From positions 1 to 22,429 of the forward strand of contig URNY01000025.1 in the NCBI GenBank assembly GCA_900549375.1: a stretch of DNA of 22,429 nt, written 5' to 3'. Numbering within the stretch: position 1 is the first letter of the stretch; each line of letters opens with the position of its first letter. Positions 8,790 to 15,733 of this stretch are shown here, piece after piece. Source of the DNA: an uncultured Bacteroidales bacterium. GTDB lineage: Bacteria > Bacteroidota > Bacteroidia > Bacteroidales > Muribaculaceae. The notes under the pieces are model-generated. The model ran no database searches. It was not told the origin of the DNA and saw only the letters and a program-made list of their open reading frames with translations. The position numbers and the translations under genes are program-made.

Positions 8790-9458
8790 TCACAATGTGG
8801 AATATTGGCGGATGCCGGTGATGATGCGGTAGAGGCCGTAGATGCTTTCCGTGGGGATCAGGAAGGGGGGATAGGCGGGGTTGATGCTCCGCGCTTCGAT
8901 ATACTCGCACTCGGTGCCGCGCATGGCGCGTCGCGTCTCGGGGGGATATACCACCTTCACCACCACGCCGTTCTCGGTGTCGATCACCATCGGATTGCCC
9001 CAGGGGATGAAGGCGTTCTCGTTGATGCGCTTTATGAAGATCACCGAGCCGTTGGAGAATTCGGGCTCCATGCTGTCGCCGTTGACGCGGATGCCGAAGT
9101 CGACGCCCGGTACGGGCGAAACGATCTTTTCGCAGTCGCGGAGTTGCACGCCGTCGCTCCATTCCTGAAGATTACCGGCGTAGGCATCCACCGGCAACAG
9201 GGGGACGATATAGCCGCGTTCAAGCACCGGGCATCCTTCCTCTTCGGGAAGAAGCATCTCCCCTTCGCCATAGAGCAGCCAGTCGCGGTTCACGTCGGGA
9301 AACATCTCGAATACTTCGCGCAACTTCTCCTCGGGCATAGATTTGCGCATCGCTCCGATATATGTGGGCGACACACCGAGCCGACGGGCGAATTCGCTTT
9401 GCGTCATGTGCTTATGCTTCAAAAGGCGGATAAGTCGTTGCTTCACGTTCTCCTCCAT
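8790..9458 (-). CDS. LexA/CI-like transcriptional repressor: XRE HTH plus peptidase S24 autocleavage domain
   Basis: The 222-aa protein has an N-terminal helix-turn-helix (about residues 5-45, 'MTQSEFARRLGVSPTYIG') and a C-terminal S24 peptidase fold (about 85-215). Ser129 in 'NGDSMEP' and Lys168 in 'GVVVKVV' match the Ser/Lys dyad of LexA-type repressors. An Ala94-Gly95 pair ('DAYAGN') lies 34 residues before the serine, the same distance as in E. coli LexA, so self-cleavage looks intact. By family knowledge it binds DNA as a dimer and is inactivated by cleavage, typically RecA-stimulated. Its own promoter sits inside an inverted repeat at 9479-9522, which suggests autorepression. It is not flanked by phage genes. 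Likely targets are itself and perhaps the adjacent surface protein gene. Which signal triggers it cannot be read from sequence. Confidence 0.88.
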   Translation of the reverse strand: MEENVKQRLIRLLKHKHMTQSEFARRLGVSPTYIGAMRKSMPEEKLREVFEMFPDVNRDWLLYGEGEMLLPEEEGCPVLERGYIVPLLPVDAYAGNLQEWSDGVQLRDCEKIVSPVPGVDFGIRVNGDSMEPEFSNGSVIFIKRINENAFIPWGNPMVIDTENGVVVKVVYPPETRRAMRGTECEYIEARSINPAYPPFLIPTESIYGLYRIITGIRQYSTL

Positions 9459-9478
9459 AGTGATATAAAATAAATAGA

Positions 9479-9522
9479 AAATATTAGCTTTGCATACAAA
9501 ATTATATGCAAAGCTAATATTT
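9479..9522. promoter_or_regulatory. Perfect 18-bp inverted repeat, probable autoregulatory operator
   Basis: Arms 9479-9496 and 9505-9522 are perfect reverse complements around an 8-bp spacer. Each arm contains TAGCTTTG, a -7-type box, once per strand, and TTGCAT/ATGCAA half-sites at 9490-9495 and 9506-9511. A third half-site lies at 9528-9533. The right arm supplies the -7 box of the repressor promoter, so a dimer bound here would block its own transcription. On the minus strand the repeat is followed by a T-rich stretch and could also terminate ksgA transcripts. Confidence 0.65.
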
Positions 9523-9540
9523 ATTTATTGCATCACCAAA
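9509..9540 (-). promoter_or_regulatory. Promoter of the S24 repressor gene
   Basis: The minus strand reads TTTG (9540-9537), exactly 20 bp, then TAGCTTTG (9516-9509). Both elements and the spacing match the Bacteroidota sigma factor consensus. Transcription would start near 9500, giving a leader of about 40 nt before the ATG at 9458. Confidence 0.75.
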
Positions 9541-9545
9541 TTTTT

Positions 9546-10367
9546 TTATAAAATTTCGGGGCGGAGGGCTTTGGTGAGGGCGATGAACTGTTCGACGTCG
9601 AGGCGCTCGGGGCGCAGCGAGAGGAGTGGGGTGAGCGCGGCGAACTCCGCGCTCTCGGGCTTGATGCCGGCTTGCGCGATGAGCGGCGCCAGGGAGTTGC
9701 GCAGCGTCTTGCGGCGCTGGCCGAAAGCGGTCTTGACCACGGTCTTGAAGAACTTCTCGTCGACGCCGAGCGATTGGCGCGCGTTGCGCGTGAGGCGCAG
9801 CACGCCGCTGGTGACCTTCGGCGGCGGGGCGAACACGGCCGGCGGTACGTTGAAGAGATATTCGCAGTCGTACCATGCCTGCAGGAGCACGGAGAGGATG
9901 CCGTAGACTTTCGAGCCGGGGCGGGAGCAGATTCTCTCGGCAACCTCCTTCTGGAGCATACCGGACACCACAGGGATGCGCTCCCGGTTGTCGAGCACCT
10001 TGAAGAAGATCTGTGAGGAAATGTTGTAGGGGTAGTTGCCGATGAGCGCGAACTCGCCGGGATAAACTTCATCGAGATCCATCTTCAGGAAATCGGCCTC
10101 GATCACCCTCAGCGAGGGGTAGAGATGTTCGAGAAACTCCACGCTCTCATGGTCGAGCTCAACGGCGGCGAGCTCCCGGCCGTTGTCCATCAGGTATTTG
10201 GTGAGCACGCCCATGCCGGGGCCTACCTCTAGCACCGGGAGCTCCCCGAAGCGGCGCGCCGCCTCGGGAAGTTCTTCGGGTGTGATGGTGTCAGCGATTC
10301 TGCGGGCAATCTCCTCATCCTTGAGGAAATGCTGCCCGAGATTCTTTTTCGCTCTTACAGGAATCAT
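9546..10367 (-). CDS. ksgA: 16S rRNA (adenine1518-N6/adenine1519-N6)-dimethyltransferase
   Basis: KsgA/RsmA transfers four methyl groups from S-adenosylmethionine to the two adjacent adenines in the helix-45 loop of 16S rRNA late in 30S assembly. The 273-aa length is normal. Visible signatures are 'NLGQHFL' (residues 9-15), the SAM-binding motif 'LEVGPGMG' (46-53) and the catalytic 'NYPYN' (111-115), a variant of the family N-L-P-Y motif. It is the second gene after a cysteine peptidase, 17 bp apart. The ATG at 10367 lies inside one copy of a 17-bp tandem duplication. No Shine-Dalgarno sequence is seen, as is usual in this phylum. The gene probably shares the promoter at 11756-11787. Confidence 0.95.
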   Translation of the reverse strand: MIPVRAKKNLGQHFLKDEEIARRIADTITPEELPEAARRFGELPVLEVGPGMGVLTKYLMDNGRELAAVELDHESVEFLEHLYPSLRVIEADFLKMDLDEVYPGEFALIGNYPYNISSQIFFKVLDNRERIPVVSGMLQKEVAERICSRPGSKVYGILSVLLQAWYDCEYLFNVPPAVFAPPPKVTSGVLRLTRNARQSLGVDEKFFKTVVKTAFGQRRKTLRNSLAPLIAQAGIKPESAEFAALTPLLSLRPERLDVEQFIALTKALRPEIL

Positions 10368-10391
10368 CTATTTGCAGGAATCATTTATTTG
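10358..10391. repeat. 17-bp tandem duplication at the peptidase/ksgA junction
   Basis: Copies 10358-10374 and 10375-10391 differ at one base. One contains the ksgA start codon. The other contains the peptidase stop codon directly followed by a second ATG, which opens a frame of only six codons. The duplication appears to have pushed apart genes that would otherwise abut as stop/start. Confidence 0.8.
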
Positions 10392-11608
10392 AGCTTGTTG
10401 GCGATAGCTTTAGGCACAGCCTCTTTGCGCACGCCGATGTTCATTGTCTTCTCCAGGAAGTAGGGCACCGACACATAGAAATATCCGTCGTAGATCTGGT
10501 TGGTGTCCCAGGAATTCTTCACTTTGTAATACTTGTTGCCCTCCTGGTCCTTGGCGATACCCACGATCACCATGCCATGGTCGTCGGTGGTCTGATAGTT
10601 GTCGAAGCCCAGCTGGCGCGATTCCTGAGTAACGGTTTTCTCCTTCACGGGACCCTTGATTTCGAAGCGCTCTTTGTCGCGGTCCTTGTCGGAGAGCTTC
10701 ACCCAGCGTGCGAGCTCGGAGTCGGTCATATCCTTCTCGGTTTTCTCTTCGGGATTTACCGCGAAGCCTTTGGTCCACTTGAAGCCACCCTCGGAAACGT
10801 CGGCGCCCCAGAACACGGTGTAGCCGTTCTCGATGGCGTTGTCGGTGATCTGCTGCAGTTCGTCGAGAGGCACGTTCCAGTTCTTGCTCCAGAGCCAGTT
10901 GTCGGGTATCTCGAGGGCGAACTCTTCGTAGAAGGGATGGTGGTTATAGCTGGTGAAGATCATGAAGTTGTCGGGCTCGATGCCGATCTCCTTGGCGAAA
11001 GATGAGGGAGTATAGGTTTTCCCTTTGTGGGTGAACGTTTCGGGCACCGGGCCGAGATAGGCGTCGAGGATGGCGGTGAATCCCGGGAGCCAGGCGGTGG
11101 AGAGTTTTTGGGTGCGCTGGCCGTTCTTCATCACGGCGTTGAGATAAGCCTCCAGGGCATCGGCCATCTCGTAATGGCTATGTTTCTTCTCGCCGTAATT
11201 GAGGCCGGCGTAAGCCTCCTCGGGCATGGCGCCGTAGCGGCGTGTCATCTCGAGAACATCCTCAAAGGAACCGCCCTGTGCGAAGTTGATCTTGCCGTTG
11301 GTGCGGATATATTTCTTAGCTTTGTCGATATATGCGTTTCTGACAACGAACATCTCGGAGAGGTCGATCTCCCCTTTGCCGCGGCGCAGCAGGTCCTCCT
11401 CGATGGTGGAGATGCCGGAGAAGGCCCAGCATGTTCCCGACTTGTTCTGGTCCTTGACCGGAGTGGTAGGCACAACCTTGATATCGGTGAACTTAAAGCC
11501 GGTGGAATCGGGGTTCTCCTTCGGTGCGGGTGCGGGTGCCTCGAAATAGGTGGCGCCGGCCGTAAAGGCCGTCAGCGCGGCGAGAGCCAGTGAAAAGTAC
11601 CTTTTCAT
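10385..11608 (-). CDS. Secreted papain-like (C1 family, bleomycin hydrolase/PepC-type) cysteine peptidase
   Basis: The 407-aa protein starts with a signal peptide (MKRYFSLALAALTAFTAGA), so it acts outside the cytoplasm. The papain-fold residues are present: Gln54 and Cys60 in 'DQNKSGTCWAF', His344 in 'DDHGMVIVG' and Asn365 in 'VKNSW'. The long insert between the Cys and His parts resembles the C1B bleomycin hydrolase/aminopeptidase C group. That group is normally cytosolic, so the signal peptide is noteworthy, though such exported C1 peptidases are common in Bacteroidales. An aminopeptidase role in peptide scavenging is inferred. It is the first gene before ksgA and has a well-formed promoter 148 bp upstream. 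Five CAAAATT repeats directly precede its ATG. Confidence 0.88.
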   Translation of the reverse strand: MKRYFSLALAALTAFTAGATYFEAPAPAPKENPDSTGFKFTDIKVVPTTPVKDQNKSGTCWAFSGISTIEEDLLRRGKGEIDLSEMFVVRNAYIDKAKKYIRTNGKINFAQGGSFEDVLEMTRRYGAMPEEAYAGLNYGEKKHSHYEMADALEAYLNAVMKNGQRTQKLSTAWLPGFTAILDAYLGPVPETFTHKGKTYTPSSFAKEIGIEPDNFMIFTSYNHHPFYEEFALEIPDNWLWSKNWNVPLDELQQITDNAIENGYTVFWGADVSEGGFKWTKGFAVNPEEKTEKDMTDSELARWVKLSDKDRDKERFEIKGPVKEKTVTQESRQLGFDNYQTTDDHGMVIVGIAKDQEGNKYYKVKNSWDTNQIYDGYFYVSVPYFLEKTMNIGVRKEAVPKAIANKLK

Positions 11609-11672
11609 AATTTTGAATTTTGAATTTTGAATTTTGAATTTTGCGTTAGATTTGATTCAATTTTGAATTTTG
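11609..11672. repeat. 7-bp tandem repeats (AATTTTG) abutting the peptidase start codon
   Basis: Five perfect AATTTTG units fill 11609-11643, touching the ATG at 11608. After 15 unrelated bases, two more units lie at 11659-11672. On the coding strand this reads (CAAAATT)5-ATG. Copy number changes by slippage would shift the leader length without affecting the reading frame. Confidence 0.9.
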
Positions 11673-11716
11673 AATTATACGCAATGTATAATATAAGCGA
11701 AATGCAATTGACTGGG

Positions 11717-11741
11717 GCTGACGCATCCCAGATGCGTCAGC
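11717..11741 (-). other. Hairpin at the 5' end of the peptidase/ksgA transcript
   Basis: Arms 11717-11727 and 11731-11741 are perfect 11-bp reverse complements with a 3-nt loop. They lie just downstream of the expected start of the promoter at 11756-11787. No U-run follows, so a 5' stabilising stem is more likely than a terminator. Confidence 0.6.
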
Positions 11742-11755
11742 TTCCGGCCATTCCT

Positions 11756-11787
11756 CAAAGTTAAGCAAATCGGGGCGGATTCGCAAA
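11756..11787 (-). promoter_or_regulatory. Promoter of the peptidase-ksgA unit
   Basis: The minus strand reads TTTG (11787-11784), exactly 20 bp, then TAACTTTG (11763-11756), a full match to the Bacteroidota promoter consensus. The start is expected near 11750, with a leader of about 140 nt that carries the hairpin at 11717-11741 and the CAAAATT repeats. Confidence 0.75.
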
Positions 11788-11842
11788 CCAAAAATCGCGC
11801 GCAGGCAGATAAGTGCAACAAAAAGCGAAATTTTTTTAGCAC

Positions 11843-11887
11843 GCATACCGCGCACATCACGCCTATCGCGCATATCGCGCATACCGC
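11843..11887. repeat. Imperfect 9-bp tandem repeat (GCATAYCGC-like)
   Basis: Five consecutive 9-bp units (11843-11851, 11852-11860, 11861-11869, 11870-11878, 11879-11887) follow a GCATAYCGC theme, in the 417-bp spacer between divergent genes. On the minus strand they would read as Met/Arg/Asp-rich triplets, but that frame has no homology that I recognise and its remainder runs through the peptidase promoter, so I treat it as non-coding. Confidence 0.7.
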
Positions 11888-11945
11888 GCGCGGCATGCGA
11901 CTGCATTTTTTCGGGGGAATTAAACAGATTATGACATAAGTTAGC

Positions 11946-11953
11946 TATATTTG
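11946..11953 (+). promoter_or_regulatory. Candidate -7 box for the FKBP operon
   Basis: TATATTTG matches TAnnTTTG and lies 72 bp before the ATG at 12026. No TTTG is found 19-21 bp upstream, so the -33 element is weak or absent. Confidence 0.45.
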
Positions 11954-12025
11954 TATTTCGCGGAGCGAAAGGAATGGCACGCGATTTGTTATTACATAGA
12001 TAGAAATTATTAATATAGAAAGATT

Positions 12026-12616
12026 ATGGACAAATTGAGTTATGCATGGGGCCTTGCAATGGGCAAGCAGCTCCAGGCCATGGGTGTGAAAGAGGTGAAG
12101 GCCGAGGATTTCAAGGAGGGCGTTAAGGTGGCTTTCGACGGCGGCAAGCCGGAGATCTCCCTCGAGGAGGCTCAGAAGCTTATCAACGATTATCTTCAGG
12201 ATCTCCAGAAGAAGGCCGAGGCGATGGCCCGCGAAGAGGGTGAGCGTTTCCTCAAGGAGAACGGAGCCAAGGAGGGCGTGAAGACCACGGCTTCCGGTCT
12301 GCAATATGTTGTTGAGAAAGAGGGTGAAGGCGCTCAGCCCGGAGCAGAGGATGAGGTGACGGTGCATTACACCGGCAAGCTCCTCGACGGCACGGTGTTC
12401 GACAGTTCCGTTAACCGCGGCGAACCGGCCACATTCCCCCTGAACCGCGTGATCCCCGGCTGGACCGAGGGCGTGCAGCTGATGAAAGAGGGCGCCAAAT
12501 ATACGTTCTTCATTCCTTCCGACCTCGCTTACGGTCCCAACGGAGTGCCAAACGTGATTCCGCCTCATTCCACACTTATCTTCGAAGTTGAACTTATCAA
12601 AGTAAACAAGAAATAA
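12026..12616 (+). CDS. FKBP-type peptidyl-prolyl cis-trans isomerase, cytoplasmic FkpA/FklB-like
   Basis: The 196-aa protein has no signal peptide. Residues 1-80 form an alpha-helical FKBP N-terminal dimerisation-type domain ('MDKLSYAWGLAMGKQL'), followed by a complete FKBP domain from about 88 to 194. Active-site positions typical of the family are visible: Tyr115, Asp126, Val143-Ile144, Trp147, Tyr169 and Phe187. It catalyses cis/trans isomerisation of X-Pro bonds and likely has chaperone activity in the cytoplasm. The next gene, 16 bp downstream, is a close paralogue of the FKBP domain in lipoprotein form, which suggests tandem duplication followed by relocation. Confidence 0.92.
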   Translation: MDKLSYAWGLAMGKQLQAMGVKEVKAEDFKEGVKVAFDGGKPEISLEEAQKLINDYLQDLQKKAEAMAREEGERFLKENGAKEGVKTTASGLQYVVEKEGEGAQPGAEDEVTVHYTGKLLDGTVFDSSVNRGEPATFPLNRVIPGWTEGVQLMKEGAKYTFFIPSDLAYGPNGVPNVIPPHSTLIFEVELIKVNKK

Positions 12617-12632
12617 AAAAGAGAACAGTGCG

Positions 12633-13157
12633 ATGAAAAAACTTGCAATTATCGCTCTTGCGGCCGGAGCGCTCGCCATGGCGGCCTCCTGCTCGAAGAA
12701 AGAGAAGAGTTCCGACGCGGATACATCGGGAATAGAGATTCAGGAGGCCCAGCTGATCACTGATTCGGTTGCCGACCGTTTCCGCGATCCGGCGAATCAG
12801 GCTGAGGTGGCCACGGACAGCACGTATGCCGTGACACCCACCGGCCTGAAATATATGGTGGAGAAACAGGGGACGGGCGTGCGTCCCGGTCCGACGAGCG
12901 AGGTGACTGTCCACTATACCGGCCGTCTGCTCGACGGCACGGTGTTCGACAGCTCCGTGCAGCGCGGCGAGCCGGCCACATTCCCCCTGAACGGCGTGAT
13001 CGCCGGCTGGACCGAGGGTCTGCAGCTGATGCAGGAGGGCGCGAAGTATACCTTCTATATCCCCTCCGACTTGGCTTACGGCGCACAGGGCGCTCCCGGC
13101 AGCATCCCTCCCTATGCCGACCTTATTTTCGAAGTGGAACTTATAAAAGTGAACTGA
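12633..13157 (+). CDS. FKBP-type peptidyl-prolyl isomerase lipoprotein
   Basis: The 174-aa precursor has a lipoprotein signal with lipobox 'MAASC' (lipidated Cys20), then a charged linker and an FKBP domain from about residue 68 to the end. The catalytic core ('EVTVHYTG', 'LLDGTVFDSS', 'GWTEG', 'YIPSDLAYG') is nearly identical to that of the preceding gene. It lacks that gene's helical N-terminal domain. It probably assists folding of exported proteins at the membrane facing the periplasm. It is 16 bp after its paralogue and 4 bp before a small lipoprotein, so the three genes form one operon. Confidence 0.92.
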   Translation: MKKLAIIALAAGALAMAASCSKKEKSSDADTSGIEIQEAQLITDSVADRFRDPANQAEVATDSTYAVTPTGLKYMVEKQGTGVRPGPTSEVTVHYTGRLLDGTVFDSSVQRGEPATFPLNGVIAGWTEGLQLMQEGAKYTFYIPSDLAYGAQGAPGSIPPYADLIFEVELIKVN

Positions 13158-13161
13158 CACA

Positions 13162-13347
13162 ATGAGAATCAGTAAAAAAGAAATCGCCACGGCTTTTGCC
13201 GTGACGATTTTTTCATCTTTGCTTTTAGCCTCCTGCAAGGGGCGCACAATGGAGAACATGGAGCCGACGGGCGAAACCGCCGAAGTAGCAGTCCCCGAGG
13301 CCCCGCAGGCCGAGGCCGATACCGATTCGGTTATTTCTCCCGCATAA
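13162..13347 (+). CDS. Small lipoprotein of unknown function
   Basis: A 61-aa product with an N-terminal signal and lipobox 'LLASC' (Cys25), followed by a short acidic, Pro/Ala/Glu-rich tail without a recognisable domain. It begins 4 bp after the FKBP lipoprotein, so it is probably translationally coupled to it. Its last 17 bases overlap the 3' end of the convergent der gene. The clear lipobox and the operon position argue that it is real, although no family is recognised. A role as an accessory to the FKBP lipoprotein would be a guess. Confidence 0.65.
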   Translation: MRISKKEIATAFAVTIFSSLLLASCKGRTMENMEPTGETAEVAVPEAPQAEADTDSVISPA

Positions 13348-14647
13348 AGATGGCAATGGGAGTGCCGTGGAAATCCCAGTGCTCCCGGATCTTGTTTTCG
13401 AGGAAGCGTTTGTAGGGTTCTTTCACCCACTGGGGGAGATTGCAGAAGAACACAAACGTCGGGATCACCGCATCCTTGAGCATCGTGACATATTTGATCT
13501 TCACGAATTTTCCCTTGTTGCTCGGGGGCGGCGTTATGGCCACCTGCTCAAGCATATAGGTGTTGAGCTGCGACGTGGGGATTACGCGGCGGCGGTTCTG
13601 AAACACCTCCACTGCCGTCTCCAGCACCTTGTAGATGCGTTGTTTTGTCAGCGCGGAGGTGAAGAGAATCGGGAAATCGGTGAAGGGCGCGAACTTGCTG
13701 CGTATCGCCTGCTCGAAATGCTTCTGGGCATCGAGGCTCTTGTCGGCCACGAGGTCCCATTTGTTGACGCATACCACCAGCCCCTTGCGGTTGCGCTGGA
13801 TGAGTCCGAAGATATTGGCGTCCTGCCCCTCGATGCCGCGCGTGGCATCGATCATGAGTATGCAGACGTCGGAAGCCTCGATGGCCCTTATGGAGCGTAT
13901 CACCGAGTAATACTCTATATCCTCGTTCACCTTCTGTTTCTTGCGGATGCCGGCCGTGTCGACAAGATAGAAGTCGAAGCCGAACTTGTTGTAGCGGTGG
14001 TAGATCGAATCGCGGGTGGTGCCGGCTATGTCGGTTACGATGTGTCGCTCCTCGCCGATAAAGGCGTTGATGAGCGATGATTTGCCGGCGTTGGGGCGTC
14101 CAACGATGGCGAACTTGGCGATGTCGGCATTGGCCTCGTCGTCCTCGGTCTTTTCCGGCATATCCTTCACAATCTCGTCGAGCAGCTCGCCCGTTCCGGA
14201 GCCGTTGGCCGAGGAGATGCCGATGGGGTCGCCCAGACCGAAGCTATAGAACTCCGAGGTGTTGAAGCGGGCGTCGCCCTTGTCCTCCTTGTTGGCCACC
14301 ACGATCACCGGCTTTTTGGAGCGGCGCAGGATGGCGGCCACCTTGTCGTCGAGGTCTGTGACGCCCGTAGAGGCGTCGACCACGAAGAGAATCACGTCGG
14401 CCTCTTCGATGGCTATCTCCACCTGTTTGTTGATCTCCTCCTCGAAGATATCGTCGGAGTTGACCACCCAGCCGCCGGTATCCACTATCGAGAATTCCTG
14501 GCCGCACCAGTCGACTTTGCCATACTGGCGGTCGCGGGTGGTGCCTGCGGTGTCGTCGACGATTGCCCGGCGTGTCTGTGTGAGCCGGTTGAAAAGCGTG
14601 GACTTGCCCACATTCGGACGGCCCACTATGGCTATGAGTCTGCTCAT
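13331..14647 (-). CDS. der: Ribosome biogenesis GTPase Der (EngA)
   Basis: The 438-aa protein has the tandem GTPase arrangement unique to Der. The first G domain carries 'GRPNVGKS' (9-16), 'DTGG' (56-59) and 'NKED' (119-122). The second carries 'GRPNAGKS' (183-190), 'DTAG' (230-233) and 'NKWD' (295-298). A C-terminal KH-like domain follows. It acts in 50S ribosomal subunit assembly. It lies 73 bp after era in the same direction and is probably the last gene of the unit. It converges on the FKBP operon with a 17-bp overlap. Confidence 0.96.
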   Translation of the reverse strand: MSRLIAIVGRPNVGKSTLFNRLTQTRRAIVDDTAGTTRDRQYGKVDWCGQEFSIVDTGGWVVNSDDIFEEEINKQVEIAIEEADVILFVVDASTGVTDLDDKVAAILRRSKKPVIVVANKEDKGDARFNTSEFYSFGLGDPIGISSANGSGTGELLDEIVKDMPEKTEDDEANADIAKFAIVGRPNAGKSSLINAFIGEERHIVTDIAGTTRDSIYHRYNKFGFDFYLVDTAGIRKKQKVNEDIEYYSVIRSIRAIEASDVCILMIDATRGIEGQDANIFGLIQRNRKGLVVCVNKWDLVADKSLDAQKHFEQAIRSKFAPFTDFPILFTSALTKQRIYKVLETAVEVFQNRRRVIPTSQLNTYMLEQVAITPPPSNKGKFVKIKYVTMLKDAVIPTFVFFCNLPQWVKEPYKRFLENKIREHWDFHGTPIAIFMREK

Positions 14648-14700
14648 TTCTTTAAACAGCTTCTGTATTTCGGGTTATATAATCTTTTTGAGGAAACGGC

Positions 14701-14712
14701 TCCCCGCGGGGA
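14701..14712 (-). terminator. GC-rich palindrome between era and der
   Basis: TCCCCGCGGGGA is a perfect 12-bp palindrome 8 bp after the era stop. No U-run follows on the minus strand, and der has no evident TAnnTTTG box in this gap. Read-through with partial attenuation or mRNA processing is more likely than full termination. Confidence 0.3.
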
Positions 14713-14720
14713 AGGCCCCT

Positions 14721-15710
14721 TTATTCGAGGTATCCGAACTGGCGCAGCTTGTTCTCGCGGTTTCTCCAGTCCTTCTCCACCTTGACGAAGATTTCGAGGA
14801 ACACCTTCTTGCCGAAGAATTTCTCTATATCCTGACGCGCCTGGATGCCTACTTTCTTTATCTTCTCGCCCCCTTTGCCGATGATGATTCCCTTCTGGGA
14901 GTCGCGCTCAACGTAGATCACCGACATGATGTGGATGGCGCCCGTTTTCTCGTCGAATTTCTCTACGATAACCTCCGTGCTGTAGGGGATCTCTTTGTCG
15001 TAGTTCAGGAGCAGTTTCTCGCGGATTATCTCGGTCACAAAGAAGCGCGCCGGTTTGTCGGTGAGCGCATCTTTGCCGAAGAAAGGCGCTCCGAGGGGGA
15101 GCAGCTCCACGATGCGGTTCTTGAGGTTGTCGACGTTGAAATTCTCAGTGGCGCTTGTGGGGAAGATCTCGGCATTGGGAAGACGTGTCTTCCATTTGTC
15201 GATGATCGCCTCAAGCTGGGCGTTGTCTTTCACGAGGTCCACCTTGTTGATGACGAGAAGCACCGGGATTGTCTCCTTGGCCACGCGGTCGAGGAAGTCG
15301 GCGTTCTTCTCCGGGTCCTCCACCACGTCGGTGACATAAAGGAGGATATCGGCATCGGTGAGGGCGCCTTCGGAGAAGCCGAGCATCGACTCCTGCAGTT
15401 TATATTTGGGCTTGAGCACACCCGGAGTGTCGGAATAGACAATCTGGTATTGCGGGGTGTTCACGATGCCCATGATGCGATGGCGCGTGGTCTGCGCCTT
15501 GGATGTGATGATCGAGATGCGTTCGCCGACGAGGTCGTTCATAAGCGTGGATTTCCCCACGTTCGGGTTTCCGACGATATTCACGAAGCCCGAGCGATGA
15601 CCCTCGGCCACAGCCTGCGACTCTTCATTCACAATCTCTTCAGCGGCCACGGCGGGCGCTTCGGCCGCGATTTCGCGGGCCATTGTCTCCCTTTCTTTAT
15701 CCTGAGTCAT
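14721..15710 (-). CDS. era: GTPase Era with an N-terminal extension
   Basis: The G domain carries 'GNPNVGKS' (47-54), 'DTPG' (94-97) and 'NKVD'. A C-terminal KH domain with 'GKGGEKIKK' binds the 3' end of 16S rRNA. Era acts as a checkpoint in 30S maturation, next to the KsgA methylation site. At 329 aa it is longer than E. coli Era (301 aa) because about 40 acidic, Ala/Glu-rich residues precede the G domain. A second ATG at residue 10 would shorten this only slightly, so the extension seems real. It follows fabH after a 158-bp spacer full of GC-rich repeats. Confidence 0.94.
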   Translation of the reverse strand: MTQDKERETMAREIAAEAPAVAAEEIVNEESQAVAEGHRSGFVNIVGNPNVGKSTLMNDLVGERISIITSKAQTTRHRIMGIVNTPQYQIVYSDTPGVLKPKYKLQESMLGFSEGALTDADILLYVTDVVEDPEKNADFLDRVAKETIPVLLVINKVDLVKDNAQLEAIIDKWKTRLPNAEIFPTSATENFNVDNLKNRIVELLPLGAPFFGKDALTDKPARFFVTEIIREKLLLNYDKEIPYSTEVIVEKFDEKTGAIHIMSVIYVERDSQKGIIIGKGGEKIKKVGIQARQDIEKFFGKKVFLEIFVKVEKDWRNRENKLRQFGYLE

Positions 15711-15733
15711 AATTTCTATCGTTTTGCGCCTTC

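Noticed and set aside
8790..9458. Prophage or integrative element implied by a CI-like repressor
   Set aside because: No integrase, excisionase, structural phage gene or attachment-site duplication is present; neighbours are housekeeping and surface protein genes.
11702..11707. An eighth ATGCAA in the peptidase leader as a repressor target
   Set aside because: It is a single copy without an opposing partner and lies well downstream of the promoter. I treat it as a chance match and as a caution against overreading the motif.
11843..11887. Possible CRISPR-like array
   Set aside because: Units are only 9 bp, contiguous and degenerate, with no spacers and no cas genes nearby.
11646..11906. Minus-strand frame of 86 codons starting with Met/Arg/Asp triplet repeats
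   Set aside because: The repeat residues come from the 9-bp tandem repeat, and the rest passes through the peptidase promoter and leader hairpin. No plausible protein family.
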